This document shows, piece by piece, positions 7,573-19,000 of a stretch of DNA of 64,000 bases. Positions within the stretch are counted from its first letter, which is position 1, and the number at the start of each line of letters is the position of its first letter. A model generated the notes under the pieces. It was not told the DNA's origin and ran no database searches. It was given only the letters and a program-made list of their open reading frames with translations. The stretch comes from Brevundimonas sp. AAP58. GTDB taxonomy: Bacteria; Pseudomonadota; Alphaproteobacteria; Caulobacterales; Caulobacteraceae. The translations under genes were made by a program, and so were the position numbers. The stretch spans positions 1 through 64,000 of the forward strand of contig NZ_LJHU01000058.1 in NCBI RefSeq assembly GCF_001295975.1, in the 5' to 3' direction.

Positions 7573-9093
7573 CTAGTCGTTGAACGGCGCACCGAGTTCA
7601 AAGCGCCAGGCGTCGATCGCGGCGCGCATGGGGGCGCGGGCCTTGGCCTCGGTCTCGGCGTATTCGGCCGCGGGGTCAGAGTCGGCGACGACGCCAGCGC
7701 CGGCCTGGACGAAGACCTTGCCGCCCGCGAACAGGGCGGTCCTCAGCACGATGCAGATGTCGGCCTCGCCGCCCGCCGAGATGTAGCCGACGCCGCCGCC
7801 ATAGCCGACGCCGCGCTTTTCGGCTTCCAGTTCGTCGATAATTTCCATCGCTCGGACCTTGGGGGCACCGGACAGGGTGCCGGCGGGAAGCGCGGCCAGC
7901 AGGGCGTCGACGGCGTCGAGGTCGGTGCGGGCCCGACCCTCGACGTTGGAGACGATGTGCATGACCTGGCTGTAGCGTTCGACGACGAAGCTCTCGGTGA
8001 CCTTGACGCTGCCCGGCGCGGCGACGCGGCCGACGTCGTTGCGGCCCAGATCGAGCAGCATCAGGTGTTCGGCACGTTCCTTGGGATCGGCCAGCAGCTC
8101 GGTCTCCAGCGCCTTGTCGGCCTCCGGCGTCGCGCCGCGCGGGCGGGTGCCGGCGAGCGGGCGGATGGTGACGCCGCCGTCCTTCAGTCGCACCAGGATT
8201 TCCGGGCTGGAGCCCGCCAGCTGGAAGTCGCCGAAGTTCAGGAAATAGAGGTAGGGCGAGGGATTCTGGCGGCGCAGCGAGCGGTAGAAGGCGAAGGGGT
8301 CGCCGCCATAGGGCGCGCTGAAGCGGTGGCTGAGCACCACCTGGAAGATGTCTCCGGCGGCGATGTAGTCCTTGGCCCGGGCGACCAGCTGGCCATAGCC
8401 CGCGCCGTCGACCGGCGAACGGAAGGCGGGAGCCTCGGCGGGGGAGGCGGGCGCGCGGTTCAACAGCGGGCGGCGCAGGGCCGCTTCGAAAGCGTCGAGG
8501 CGGGCTTGCGCGGCGGCGAGGTCGCGGGGGGAGTCGCCACCGGGCCAGACCGGGGCCATGACCACGATCTCATGCAGGACGGAGTCGAAGACGGCGATGA
8601 CCGAGGGGCGGGTCAGGACCGAGTCGGGCAGGCCGACAGGATCGGGATTTGGGGCTCCGAGCGGCTCGAGCAGCCGCACCATGTCGTAGCCGAAGACGCC
8701 GAACAGGCCGGCGGCCATGGGCGGCAGACCCTCGGGGATGTCGAAGCCGGTCTCGGCGATCAGGGCGCGCAGACTGTCGAGTGCGCCCCCGGGCTGGGCC
8801 GTGAAGCGGCCAGCCGCGATGTCGGGGCCCCGCGCGATCTCGGCGGCGTCGCCGTGGCAGCGCCACACCACGTCGGGATCGAGCGTGATGATGGAATAGC
8901 GGCCATTGAGCGCGCCGCCTTCGACGGACTCCAGCAGGAAGGCGTGCGGGCGACCCCAGCCGACCTTCAGATAGGCCGAGACCGGGGTCTCCAGATCATC
9001 GACGATTCGCCGATGAACGAGCGCTGGACGGCCCGCGTTCAGGGCGGCGAGATGGGCCTCGCGGTTCGTGTCGGCGTCGTCAGCTGAACTCAT
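7573..9093 (-). CDS. trpE: Anthranilate synthase component I
   Basis: Converts chorismate with ammonia from TrpG to anthranilate, the first step of tryptophan synthesis. At 506 residues it is full length. The N-terminal domain carries the feedback-site-like LLESVEGGALNGRYSII, and the C-terminal chorismate-binding domain has PLAGTRPRG, ELLADPKERAEH, LDLGRNDVGRV and GGGVGYIS. The ATG at 9093 overlaps the stop of the upstream PpiD-type gene (ATGA), so the two are coupled, an arrangement known in Caulobacterales. The usual trpG-D-C genes do not follow; a chlorite dismutase gene does. Confidence 0.95.
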   Translation of the reverse strand: MSSADDADTNREAHLAALNAGRPALVHRRIVDDLETPVSAYLKVGWGRPHAFLLESVEGGALNGRYSIITLDPDVVWRCHGDAAEIARGPDIAAGRFTAQPGGALDSLRALIAETGFDIPEGLPPMAAGLFGVFGYDMVRLLEPLGAPNPDPVGLPDSVLTRPSVIAVFDSVLHEIVVMAPVWPGGDSPRDLAAAQARLDAFEAALRRPLLNRAPASPAEAPAFRSPVDGAGYGQLVARAKDYIAAGDIFQVVLSHRFSAPYGGDPFAFYRSLRRQNPSPYLYFLNFGDFQLAGSSPEILVRLKDGGVTIRPLAGTRPRGATPEADKALETELLADPKERAEHLMLLDLGRNDVGRVAAPGSVKVTESFVVERYSQVMHIVSNVEGRARTDLDAVDALLAALPAGTLSGAPKVRAMEIIDELEAEKRGVGYGGGVGYISAGGEADICIVLRTALFAGGKVFVQAGAGVVADSDPAAEYAETEAKARAPMRAAIDAWRFELGAPFND

Positions 9094-11018
9094 TGCGCCG
9101 GAGCGGCGGGCGCGGCGGCGCCCTCTTCAGCCGGGGCGTCGACGCCCAAGGCCTGAAGCGCCAGGGCCGGGTCGTTCTCGGCCTTCGAACGCGCGGCGGC
9201 GGCGTTGACGAGGAGCTCGCCGATTCCGGCGACGAACTCATCGGCGATGCGGGGGCGGATCTGGTCGGCGAAGGGCGCGCTGGTCGTGGCATTGGCGGCG
9301 CGGATCGCGTCCACGCGGCCGACGACGAAGCTGGTCTCCGAGGCCGGGCCGGTGAAGACCTGGTTGCGGCCCTGGCCGAACAGGCCGCGCAGCACGCCTT
9401 CGCCCAGGTCGCTCTGGGCCTCGGCGTTCTGCTGGACGTTGGTGCGCGTGTTCAGCGTCGCGCCGGCGGAGGTCGCGACGGCGGCGATGTCCTCTCCGCC
9501 GCGCACGCGGGCGGCGAGGCGGTCGGCCAGCGCCGACAGGCGACGGGCGTTCTCGCGCTGGGTCCAGCGCTCGGCCAGAGGCTCACGTACCTCGGCCAGG
9601 GCCGGCAGGGCGGCGGGTGTGATCTCATCCAGACGGACGACGAAGTACTGGCCCTCACCAGCGTCCACGACTTCGCTCTCGGCACCTTCGGCCAGCGAGT
9701 AGGCATTCTGCAGGATCTGGGGCGGCGCGTTCAGCGGCTGGCCGTCGGGCAGGCGACCGTCCTGGGTGAAGGGCGGGAGCTGGACGATGCGGGCACCGAC
9801 CTCCTGGATCGCCTGATCCAGCGTCTTGCCTTCCGAGCGGGCGCGTTCATAGGCCTCGACGCGTTCGAACACGCGGGCGCGGGCGTCTTCCAGCTGAAGC
9901 TCCTGCACGACGGCGTCCCGCACGCTTTCCAGCGTCGCTTCCTGGCCCGGCGTGACACTGGTCAGCTTGGCCACGGTGAAGCCGATGCGAGCCTGAATCG
10001 GTGCGGAGACCGCATCGGGTTGGAGGCCGAAGACGGCGGTGGCGACGGCCGGGTCGGCGACAGCGCTGCGCGGCTGGTCCGTATAGGGCACGGCCTCGAT
10101 GTTGTTGGCTTCGGCGACGGCCTGGGGCGACTGACCGGCGCGAAGCGCGGCCGCGATGCGGTCCGCAGCCGCGCGGTCGGCGACGGTCAGGGTCACGAAG
10201 CTGCGCCGCTCGGGCGTCGACAGGGCCTCGCGACGGAAGTTGAAGCGTTCGACGATCCGCTCTTCGGAAATCGCGGGGCGGGGCGCGTTCGGCGCGTCGG
10301 AGAAGACGATGACGGAGGCGATGCGGAACTCCGGGCGGCGCAGTTGGGCGGCGTTCTCGCTGAGGAAGGCCTGGAGCTGAGCGTCCGTCGGCGGCGGCGT
10401 GGTGCCTGCCATGGTCTGGGTCACCGTGAACCAGCGGCCGTCGCGGGTCTCGAAGGCGCGGGCGGCGACCAGGGCGCCGTAGACGCGCGGCGCGCGCAGG
10501 CCGGCGGCGATGGCGGCGGCGAAATGCTCGCTGACGGCCGTGTCGCGGAACTCGTCCTCCAGCTGGATCGGGGTGATGTTCTGCTGGGCCAGCATGCGCT
10601 GGTAGGTCGCCTCGTCGAAGCGGCCGGTGATCTGGTCGAAGAAGGCCGGGATTTCGCGAATGCGGTCCAGCACGAGAGACTCATCGATGCGGATGCCGAC
10701 CTGATGGGCCCAGTTCAGGAAGCCGAGGCGGCGAGTCTGGCTTTCGAGGTACTGGACGTGAACGCCCGCGTTGACCAAGTCCTCCAGCGTCACCGGGCGG
10801 CCCTGCTCCTGTTGCTCGTTGCTGCGGATGCGATCGAAATCGGCGCGGAACTGAGAGGGCGTCAGGGAGCGTTTGCCCGCGTCGATGACGTTCCGGGGCC
10901 CAAGGTTGCCGAAGATGTCGGCCTGGGTGCCGCCGACGATAGCGAAGCTGAGGATCAGCAGCGCGAACAGGGCGACCGCCCAGGGGGACTTGGCGAAGGC
11001 GCGGAAGCCGGAAATCAT
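9090..11018 (-). CDS. PpiD/SurA-type periplasmic foldase (peptidylprolyl isomerase)
   Basis: A 642-residue membrane-anchored chaperone. A short cytoplasmic segment and one transmembrane helix (about residues 10-30, WAVALFALLILSFAIVGG) lead into a SurA-like N-terminal domain and a parvulin (PpiC) domain in the middle, around RSFVTLTV to RIGFTVAKL, with a degenerate second repeat near the C-terminus. It helps fold outer-membrane and secreted proteins. ATG 11018 (MISGFRAFAK) is preferred to a GTG at 11057, since it places the anchor at the N-terminus. The C-terminus ends in an Ala/Pro-rich tail. It is divergent from tpiA. Confidence 0.85.
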   Translation of the reverse strand: MISGFRAFAKSPWAVALFALLILSFAIVGGTQADIFGNLGPRNVIDAGKRSLTPSQFRADFDRIRSNEQQEQGRPVTLEDLVNAGVHVQYLESQTRRLGFLNWAHQVGIRIDESLVLDRIREIPAFFDQITGRFDEATYQRMLAQQNITPIQLEDEFRDTAVSEHFAAAIAAGLRAPRVYGALVAARAFETRDGRWFTVTQTMAGTTPPPTDAQLQAFLSENAAQLRRPEFRIASVIVFSDAPNAPRPAISEERIVERFNFRREALSTPERRSFVTLTVADRAAADRIAAALRAGQSPQAVAEANNIEAVPYTDQPRSAVADPAVATAVFGLQPDAVSAPIQARIGFTVAKLTSVTPGQEATLESVRDAVVQELQLEDARARVFERVEAYERARSEGKTLDQAIQEVGARIVQLPPFTQDGRLPDGQPLNAPPQILQNAYSLAEGAESEVVDAGEGQYFVVRLDEITPAALPALAEVREPLAERWTQRENARRLSALADRLAARVRGGEDIAAVATSAGATLNTRTNVQQNAEAQSDLGEGVLRGLFGQGRNQVFTGPASETSFVVGRVDAIRAANATTSAPFADQIRPRIADEFVAGIGELLVNAAAARSKAENDPALALQALGVDAPAEEGAAAPAAPAQ

Positions 11019-11147
11019 CGAATGCAGGTCCGAGAGACGAACGGCGAAGAGCGCCACCCGCGCCTATAGGGGAGGGGACGGCGGGGCCGCAAGCGCCGAG
11101 CGGGCGGCGGGCTTGGCAGGGAGAGCGCTGCTGCCTAGGAAGGCCCT

Positions 11148-11891
11148 ATGAAACAATCCGTGAAGATGATCGTCGGGAATTGGAAGATGAACGGCCTCGC
11201 GGCCGATCTGGCGCAGGCGGAAGCCTTGAAGGCGGCGCTGGCCGAGGCCCCCAGCGCGAACCGTGTGGGGCTGTGCTTTCCGGCGACCCTGATCGCCGAG
11301 GCCGCCTGGCGGCTGAAGGGCGGAGCGGTCGAGGTCGGGGGGCAGGACTGCCATGCAGCGGCGTCGGGCGCCTTCACCGGCTCGGTGTCGGCCGAGATGC
11401 TGACGGACGCGGGCGCGTCGCTGGTGATCGTCGGCCACTCGGAGCGGCGGGCGGGCTTCGGCGAGACCGACGCCGACGTGGCGGCCAAGGTCGAGGCGGC
11501 GCTGCGGGCCGGGCTGGAGCCGATCGTGTGCGTGGGAGAGACCCTGGATGAACGCGACGCCGGGCGGGCGGTCGAGGTGGTCACGGGGCAGGTGGCGGGG
11601 TCACTGCCGGACGCCCTGCGGGGCCAATCCTTCGCGGTGGCCTACGAGCCGGTCTGGGCCATTGGCACGGGACGCACGCCCACGGTTGATCAGGTCGCGG
11701 AGATGCACGCTGCAATCCGGGGGGCGCTGGTTGAGCGGTTGGGCGCGGAGGCGACGCCGATCCTCTACGGCGGCTCGGTCAATCCGAAGAACGCGGCGGA
11801 GCTGCTGGCGGTCGCGGACGTCGGGGGTGCGCTGGTCGGGGGTGCATCGCTGAAGGCGGACGACTTCCTGGCCATCGTGCGTGCGGCTTGA
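11148..11891 (+). CDS. tpiA: Triosephosphate isomerase
   Basis: Interconverts dihydroxyacetone phosphate and glyceraldehyde-3-phosphate in glycolysis and gluconeogenesis. 247 residues, TIM barrel, with GNWKMNG (substrate lysine), GHSERR (catalytic histidine), [11 protein letters not shown] (catalytic glutamate) and the phosphate-binding YGGSVNPKN. The ATG at 11148 has a good AGGAAGG ribosome site. It heads the tpiA-secG-pyrG cluster typical of Caulobacterales. Confidence 0.97.
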   Translation: MKQSVKMIVGNWKMNGLAADLAQAEALKAALAEAPSANRVGLCFPATLIAEAAWRLKGGAVEVGGQDCHAAASGAFTGSVSAEMLTDAGASLVIVGHSERRAGFGETDADVAAKVEAALRAGLEPIVCVGETLDERDAGRAVEVVTGQVAGSLPDALRGQSFAVAYEPVWAIGTGRTPTVDQVAEMHAAIRGALVERLGAEATPILYGGSVNPKNAAELLAVADVGGALVGGASLKADDFLAIVRAA

Positions 11892-11971
11892 GCCGCGTTG
11901 CTCCGCCTCCGCAACGATGATAGACGCCGCCGCTTGATCGGCGGAGGCCTCCGCCACACATAAGCGTCGCC

Positions 11972-12397
11972 ATGCTCCAGACCATTCTCCTTGTCGTGAT
12001 GATCCTGATCTCGATCGCCCTGATCGCGGTCGTGCTGCTGCAGCGGTCCGAAGGCGGGGCGCTGGGCATGGGCGGCGGGCCGTCGGGCTTCATGACCGCG
12101 CGCGGGGCGGGCAATCTGCTGACCGTGACGACGTGGTGGCTGGGCGCAGCGTTCGGTGCCTGCGCCATCGCCCTGACCATCGTCGGCAACGTCGAGCGGT
12201 CGAACCAGTCGGTCGTTGACGCTGATGCGCTAGGCTCCATCGCCGTGGGCTCGGCCGCCCCGACCGAGACCGCTCCGGCCCAGACGGCGCCTGCGCCTAC
12301 CGCTCCAGCCCAGCCGGCGGCTCCTTCGCTCGACGATCTGGAAGCCAGCCTGCCGACGGTTGGACAGGCTCCGGCCCAGCCGGCTCCGGCCAACTAG
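11972..12397 (+). CDS. secG: Preprotein translocase subunit SecG
   Basis: A component of the SecYEG translocon in the inner membrane. 141 residues with two membrane helices (about 4-22, TILLVVMILISIALIAVVLL, and 52-72), joined by the typical QRSEGGALGMGGG / FMTARGAGNLLT loop. The C-terminal ~65 residues are a long Ala/Pro/Thr-rich tail, as often seen in alphaproteobacteria. It sits between tpiA and pyrG on the same strand, with gaps of 80 and about 150 bp. Confidence 0.95.
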   Translation: MLQTILLVVMILISIALIAVVLLQRSEGGALGMGGGPSGFMTARGAGNLLTVTTWWLGAAFGACAIALTIVGNVERSNQSVVDADALGSIAVGSAAPTETAPAQTAPAPTAPAQPAAPSLDDLEASLPTVGQAPAQPAPAN

Positions 12398-12402
12398 GTG
12401 AC

Positions 12403-12421
12403 GGCGGGCCTCGCTCCCGCC
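12403..12421 (+). terminator. Weak candidate hairpin after secG
   Basis: GGCGGG, a 7-nt loop and CCCGCC, then a pyrimidine-rich stretch (GCCTCTTCCGCC). It sits six bases after the secG stop. The stem is only 6 bp and there is no real T run, so it may simply reflect high GC. Confidence 0.3.
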
Positions 12422-12537
12422 GCCTCTTCCGCCCTCAGTGCCTCCGCCGCCCAGCCGTCGGGCGCATCGGAAACATGTTTTCAACAGACGAACCGCCGAT
12501 CGCCCGCCGGGACGCGACCGAATCGGCCGTAAGGTGA

Positions 12538-14193
<1,656 letters not shown>

Positions 14194-14256
14194 GATCGGC
14201 CCAGCTCAATGAGCTACGGCTGATATCTCTGGTATCGGCTTAAGACTTGCACGTTC

Positions 14257-14280
14257 TGGACTCGGTGCTCCGGGAGTCCA
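14257..14280. terminator. Hairpin between convergent pyrG and lipoprotein genes
   Basis: TGGACTC, a 10-nt loop and GAGTCCA form a 7-bp perfect stem in the gap between convergent genes, where a bidirectional terminator would be expected. It lacks a T run on either side, so the call is tentative. Confidence 0.35.
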
Positions 14281-14305
14281 ATCTGGCTGCCGGGAAAGCG
14301 GGTTG

Positions 14306-14560
14306 CTACGGGTTCGGCGTCTCACGCGGCAAGACCGGATCGGCGACCGTCCCGTCCGGGTTCGCCTGATCGTTCGACTCGTTCGAAGACCCGGGCACCC
14401 CGGCGCCGGGTTCGGGCGGAGAGCCGACGCCCGGCTCGATGGGCGCGGCCCCCTCGGGCGCGGTCGCGTTGGTGTCCGGGGCTGTCTCGGTCTCCTCGGA
14501 CTGAGAGCATGCGGCGAGCGCGAGGACGACGGCGGGGAGGGCAAGGGCGGTGCGGCGCAT
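14306..14560 (-). CDS. Small proline-rich lipoprotein
   Basis: An 84-residue protein. A signal peptide MRRTALALPAVVLALAAC with lipobox LAAC (Cys18) is followed by a disordered region rich in Glu, Pro, Gly and Asn. The ATG at 14560 has a GGAG ribosome site 8 bases upstream. It is too short for a folded domain, so likely a small envelope lipoprotein. It is convergent with pyrG and divergent from the flavin reductase gene. No family is recognised. Confidence 0.7.
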   Translation of the reverse strand: MRRTALALPAVVLALAACSQSEETETAPDTNATAPEGAAPIEPGVGSPPEPGAGVPGSSNESNDQANPDGTVADPVLPRETPNP

Positions 14561-14671
14561 GACGAGTCTCCGGTTCGCAGACGACAATCCCGATACCGTC
14601 GTTCGGGTTCCAGCGGCCGCTGCGGCGCGATGGCCGTTGCCACCTCGCGGCCGGTCGCCTAGGTCCGGCCC

Positions 14672-15184
14672 ATGAGCCTCGAACCCGTTCCCGACACAGC
14701 CGCTCGACCCGATGAGGCCCGAGCCTACCGCGACGCGCTGGGGGCCTTCGCGACGGGTGTCTGCGTGGTCACGGCCGACGGGCCGGACGGACCGGTCGGC
14801 ATCACGATCAACTCCTTCACCTCGGTGTCGCTGTCGCCGCGTCTGGTGCTGTGGTGCCTGGACGAGCGGTCCGAGCGTCACCCTGCCTTCGCCGGGGCCG
14901 ACCGCTTCGCCATCCATGTACTGGGAGCCGAGGGGGAGGGAACCGCGCGCCGCTTCGCCAAGGGTAACGGGCGGATGGCCGACGACGAGTTCACGCGCGT
15001 GGCCGGGCAGGCCCCCGTCCTTTCGGGCGCGTCGGCGCGGTTCGAGTGCCGGACGCACGACCGGGTTCATATGGGCGATCACCTGATCCTGGTCGGGGAG
15101 GTCGAGGCCTATGAGGTCACGGGCGGAGAGACCCTGACCTATCACCGGGGCCGTTATGGCCGGGCGGGGAGCGCGGCGGCATGA
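14672..15184 (+). CDS. Flavin reductase family protein (FMN-binding split barrel)
   Basis: 170 residues of the flavin reductase / HpaC-like domain. Hallmarks are RDALGAFATGVCVVTA near the N-terminus, GITINSFTSVSLSPRLVLWCLD (flavin binding) and the GDHLILVGEVEAYE strand. Such proteins supply reduced flavin to two-component monooxygenases or act as NAD(P)H:flavin oxidoreductases. No monooxygenase partner is adjacent. The stop overlaps the next gene's start (ATGA), so it is coupled to the dehydrogenase. Confidence 0.88.
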   Translation: MSLEPVPDTAARPDEARAYRDALGAFATGVCVVTADGPDGPVGITINSFTSVSLSPRLVLWCLDERSERHPAFAGADRFAIHVLGAEGEGTARRFAKGNGRMADDEFTRVAGQAPVLSGASARFECRTHDRVHMGDHLILVGEVEAYEVTGGETLTYHRGRYGRAGSAAA

Positions 15185-16044
15185 GGATCGGGTTCGCCGG
15201 GCTGGGCGTGATGGGCGGGCCGATGGCCCGGCATCTGGTCGCCGCGGGCCATGATGTGGCGGGCTACAACCGCTCTGCGGCCAAGGCGCGGGCCTGGGCG
15301 GACGCGCATGGCGGCCGGTTCGCCGCAACGGTGGCGGAAGCCGCCTCGGACGCCGATCTGTTCGTGCTGTGCGTCGGCAACGACGACGACGTGCGCCAGG
15401 TCGTGGGTGAGGCTCTGACGGTGCTCCAGCCGGGCGCGGTCATCGTCGACCACACGACGACCTCGGCCAGGGTCGCTCGGGAGATGACGGCGGCCTCGGA
15501 GGCCAGGGGCGTCCGCTTCATCGACGCGCCGGTATCCGGCGGACAGGCCGGCGCGGAGAACGGCCAGCTGAGCGTCATGGCCGGTGGCGACGCCGAGGCG
15601 CTGGAGCGGGTGCGACCGGTGCTGATGGCCTACGCCAAGGCGATCCAGCACATGGGGTCTTCGGGCGCGGGACAGCTGACCAAGATGGTCAACCAGATCG
15701 CCATTGCGGGCGTCGTCCAGGGCCTGGCCGAGGCCGTGCATTTCGCGCAAGCCGCCGGGCTGGACACCGACCGGGTCTATGAGGCGATCTCCAAGGGCGC
15801 GGCCCAGTCCTGGCAGATGGACAACCGCTGGAAGACGGCGGCCAAGGGCGAGTTCGAGTTCGGCTTCGCCGTCGACTGGATGCGCAAGGACCTCGGTCTG
15901 GTGCTGGACGAGGCGCGGGCCAACGGATCGCAGCTTGCGGTCACCGCCCTGGTCGATCAGTTCTACGCCGAGGTGCAGGCGATCGGAGGATCGCGTTGGG
16001 ACACGTCGAGCCTGAAGGCGCGGCTCAAGCCAACGAGCCGGTAG
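15181..16044 (+). CDS. NAD(P)-dependent beta-hydroxyacid dehydrogenase (3-hydroxyisobutyrate dehydrogenase family)
   Basis: 287 residues. The N-terminal Rossmann domain has GFAGLGVMGGPMARHL and a Arg/Ser-containing NADP-type loop (YNRSAAKA). Substrate-binding DAPVSGGQAGAENG and catalytic GQLTKMVNQ (Lys near 170) place it in the 3-HIBDH / tartronate semialdehyde reductase family. The substrate cannot be decided: glyoxylate, succinic semialdehyde or 3-hydroxyisobutyrate are the usual options. It is translationally coupled to the flavin reductase and convergent with the autotransporter. Confidence 0.88.
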   Translation: MRIGFAGLGVMGGPMARHLVAAGHDVAGYNRSAAKARAWADAHGGRFAATVAEAASDADLFVLCVGNDDDVRQVVGEALTVLQPGAVIVDHTTTSARVAREMTAASEARGVRFIDAPVSGGQAGAENGQLSVMAGGDAEALERVRPVLMAYAKAIQHMGSSGAGQLTKMVNQIAIAGVVQGLAEAVHFAQAAGLDTDRVYEAISKGAAQSWQMDNRWKTAAKGEFEFGFAVDWMRKDLGLVLDEARANGSQLAVTALVDQFYAEVQAIGGSRWDTSSLKARLKPTSR

Positions 16045-16097
16045 CTGCCGCCCGCTCCGACGGCCGGACCGGTCGCCGAGCTTAGGCTTGGCCTAGC

Positions 16098-19000
16098 CTA
16101 GAACCGGAAGCTGGCGCGCAGCAGCAGCACATAGCGGACGTAGTCTTCGATCATCTCGGCGTCGGCCGTGACCGATAGACGACCCAGGTCGTTGCCGACC
16201 GAAAGGTTGAAGCCGAGGATCGGGCCGCCTCCTTCGATGGAATCCGGCGACAGGGTAAAGGACGAGCCGCCCGAGGCGAACCGTGCGATGGTCTCGCCCG
16301 GATCGACCGAGAAGTTCTGGCGCCAGCCGACCCGCACCTCAGGCCGGATCCAGCCGTCCTGGCCGAAGCCGTAGCCGATATTGACCGCCGCTACGCCGGT
16401 GAACAGGTGGCCGTCGCGATCCTCGATCTCAAGGTTGAAGCCGTCGTTGCTGCCTTCCTCGACATGGCCGTCCTCGCTCAGCGAGAAATACTCGACGTAG
16501 GCCTCGGGCCGGATGTTGAACCGGCCGAAAGTTCGCTCGTACGAAGCGCCGCCGGCCAGGGCCACGGTGAATCCGTTCCAGCTGGACTGGTTGATGAGGT
16601 TGATGTCCTCCGTCACCAGTTGCCGCGTCGAATCAAAGGTCGCGTAGCCTCCGGCTGCCCGTGCCCACGTCGACCAAGCCTGGCCCTGGGCCCGCCATGA
16701 CAGCCCCAGCTCAATCAGACTGGCGGACAGAAGTTCCTGTGCCTCGGCCTCGGGGTCCTCGATGTCCGACGAGGTGAAGGCCACCGTGACGCCGAACGCG
16801 CCGACCGAAGAGCCCCGCTCGATGCCGCCCGCCACGCCAAAGCCTTCGGAGCGGAAGCCGTAGGTGTCAGTCTTGTCCTTGTCGGCGTAGAAGTTGATTT
16901 CCTGCAGCCAGGCGCTGGTCTGGCCGGGTTCGACCGTGGCGTTGCGGCCGGTCAGGGCGCGGGTCACCGCATCGACGCCAGACGCCAGCGACAGCAGCGG
17001 CCCTCCGGAGTGGTCGGGAAGGACCTGTTCGTACAGGTCGATGAAGCCTTCGCGGGTTGTCTGGGCGATGAAGAGGTCGCGCAACGCCGAGTCTCCAGAC
17101 AGCGCGCCGTAGAAGGCGTCGAAGGCCTGGCTCTCAACGGCGATGAGGTTTGCCTCTGCTGCCGTCCGTCTGCGTGCGTCCACGAAGACGTCCCCGGCGG
17201 CGACATCCGTTCCCGCGGAAACCACGAAGAGGTAGGGTGAGTTGTCCTGGACCGCCACTTGGTCGATCGTTCCAGCGTTCAGGACATCGGCGTCGATGAT
17301 CGTGAACCGGCGAGGCGAGTCGATCAACGAGTTGAACCGGACGCCCAGCCCCGCGCCGGACGCCAATGTTGCCGTGCCGTTGACACGGAACCCGGCGTTG
17401 GTTCCGGTCGCTGGGTCCAGCGTGACGACAAGATTGCCGTCCGCGCCGACGTTGAGCGCGGTCGTCGCTGTAACGCCGAGTTGGCGCGCATCGAGCGTTC
17501 CGTTGGCAATGTCGATGGTCAGTTGTCCGTCGCTATCGGTGATCGCGCCCCGGACCAGGCCCCCACCGGTAATGGACAATCGATCCGCACCGGCCCCGAA
17601 AGCGACCGCACCGCGCACCTCACCGTTCTCGACGGACATGAGGTCATCGCCCGACCCAAAGCGAATGTCGCCCGCGGTGAAGGGCTCATTGTCGTCCGTG
17701 ACGCCGTCTCCGTCCGTGTCCGGGTCGTCCTCGCTGGGTGTGCTGGTCACGCCGAACTGGCGGAAAGTCACCCCCGTTGTGTTCGCAGAAACGTCGATCG
17801 CCACGGTCGAGGCTGTGATCGTCGTGCCTGCCTCGTCGGCGACGGCGTTCGCCTGGATCGAACCGCTGTTGACGATGTTGGTCAGAGACCCCGAAAGATC
17901 TCGGATTGCCCAAGCGTCGGCCACCCCACCACCGCCCGTCGATGCGAGGATTGAGGCGTTATTGGTCAGGCTGCTGACATTCGCCCCGGCGGCGATCGAT
18001 ATGGCAGTCGCCGACGCCGACACATCCGACGCCACGCCGGCGGTGATGTTTCCGTTATTCTCGAGGCGCTCGGCCGTCACGCCTTGGCCTATGGCGATCG
18101 CCGTGGCCGATGCCTCGCGCGCGAGGGCAGCGATGGCTCCGTCGTTGCGAACCCCGCCTGAGATCATGACGGATTGCCCACCTGCGACGCCAAGCTGGAC
18201 AGCGTTTGCGGAGATCCCGTCGTAGACGCCGAGGCCATTGATCGTCCCCCGGTTCACGAGCCCGTAAGCCAGATCGCCCGTACCGGCGACGCCGAGCGTG
18301 ATCGACCGGGAGGTTGAGCCGACGGTCAGGCCGGCCGCAGAACCGTAGCTGTTGATGATCGAGTCTGCCTCATTGGCGTCGGCGATACCGTCGTTGTCCT
18401 CATCGGTCGAAGTCGTGTCGTTGTCGGCGGGGCGAACGTCCAGAACCACACCGCCCGCCACGTTGGACGCCACCACGACCACTGAGCCGCCCTGAAGCAG
18501 ATCGTCGGGCTCCAGGTCCTCAATGATGGACTCGGGCGGACGCGTGGAATACCGATAGCCCGTCGCGGACATGTCGCCCTGCAGCGTCAGTCGCCCGCTG
18601 ACGTCACCTGAAACATTGACGCCTACCGCTCCCTGTCCGACTACGTTCATGGGCCCGCCGAGCCGCACGTCACCCGTGACAGTGCCCGTCTGATTGTACC
18701 CGATAGCATTCTGGCCGACGACACGCATTGTGCCGAACAAGGATACGTTCCCGACCAGATCCCGCTCTACCGATATTCCGCGGCTGTTGTTCCCCTCCAC
18801 AAGAATATTGGCCACGTTCTCGACGAGGATGTTTCCTGTCAGGGGTGTTCCGCCTACCAGACGCAGTCCGTATCGGTCTGTCCCGTTTGCAAAGGGGCCG
18901 TCCAGATCGCCGTCGTTGTCGTCGTCTGGATAGTTGTCGATGTTGTCGGTGACCGAGATGGCTCCGGCGATCGTGATGTTCCCGGACGTCGCTCCGGCGT

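Noticed and set aside
11927-11944. Hairpin CCGCCG-CTTGAT-CGGCGG between tpiA and secG as a terminator.
   Set aside because: The stem is six bases with no T run and the two genes are normally co-transcribed; short GC stems are expected by chance here.
12471-12480. Palindrome AAACATGTTT upstream of pyrG as an operator.
   Set aside because: Only 10 bp, with no second site and no adjacent regulator; chance occurrence cannot be excluded.
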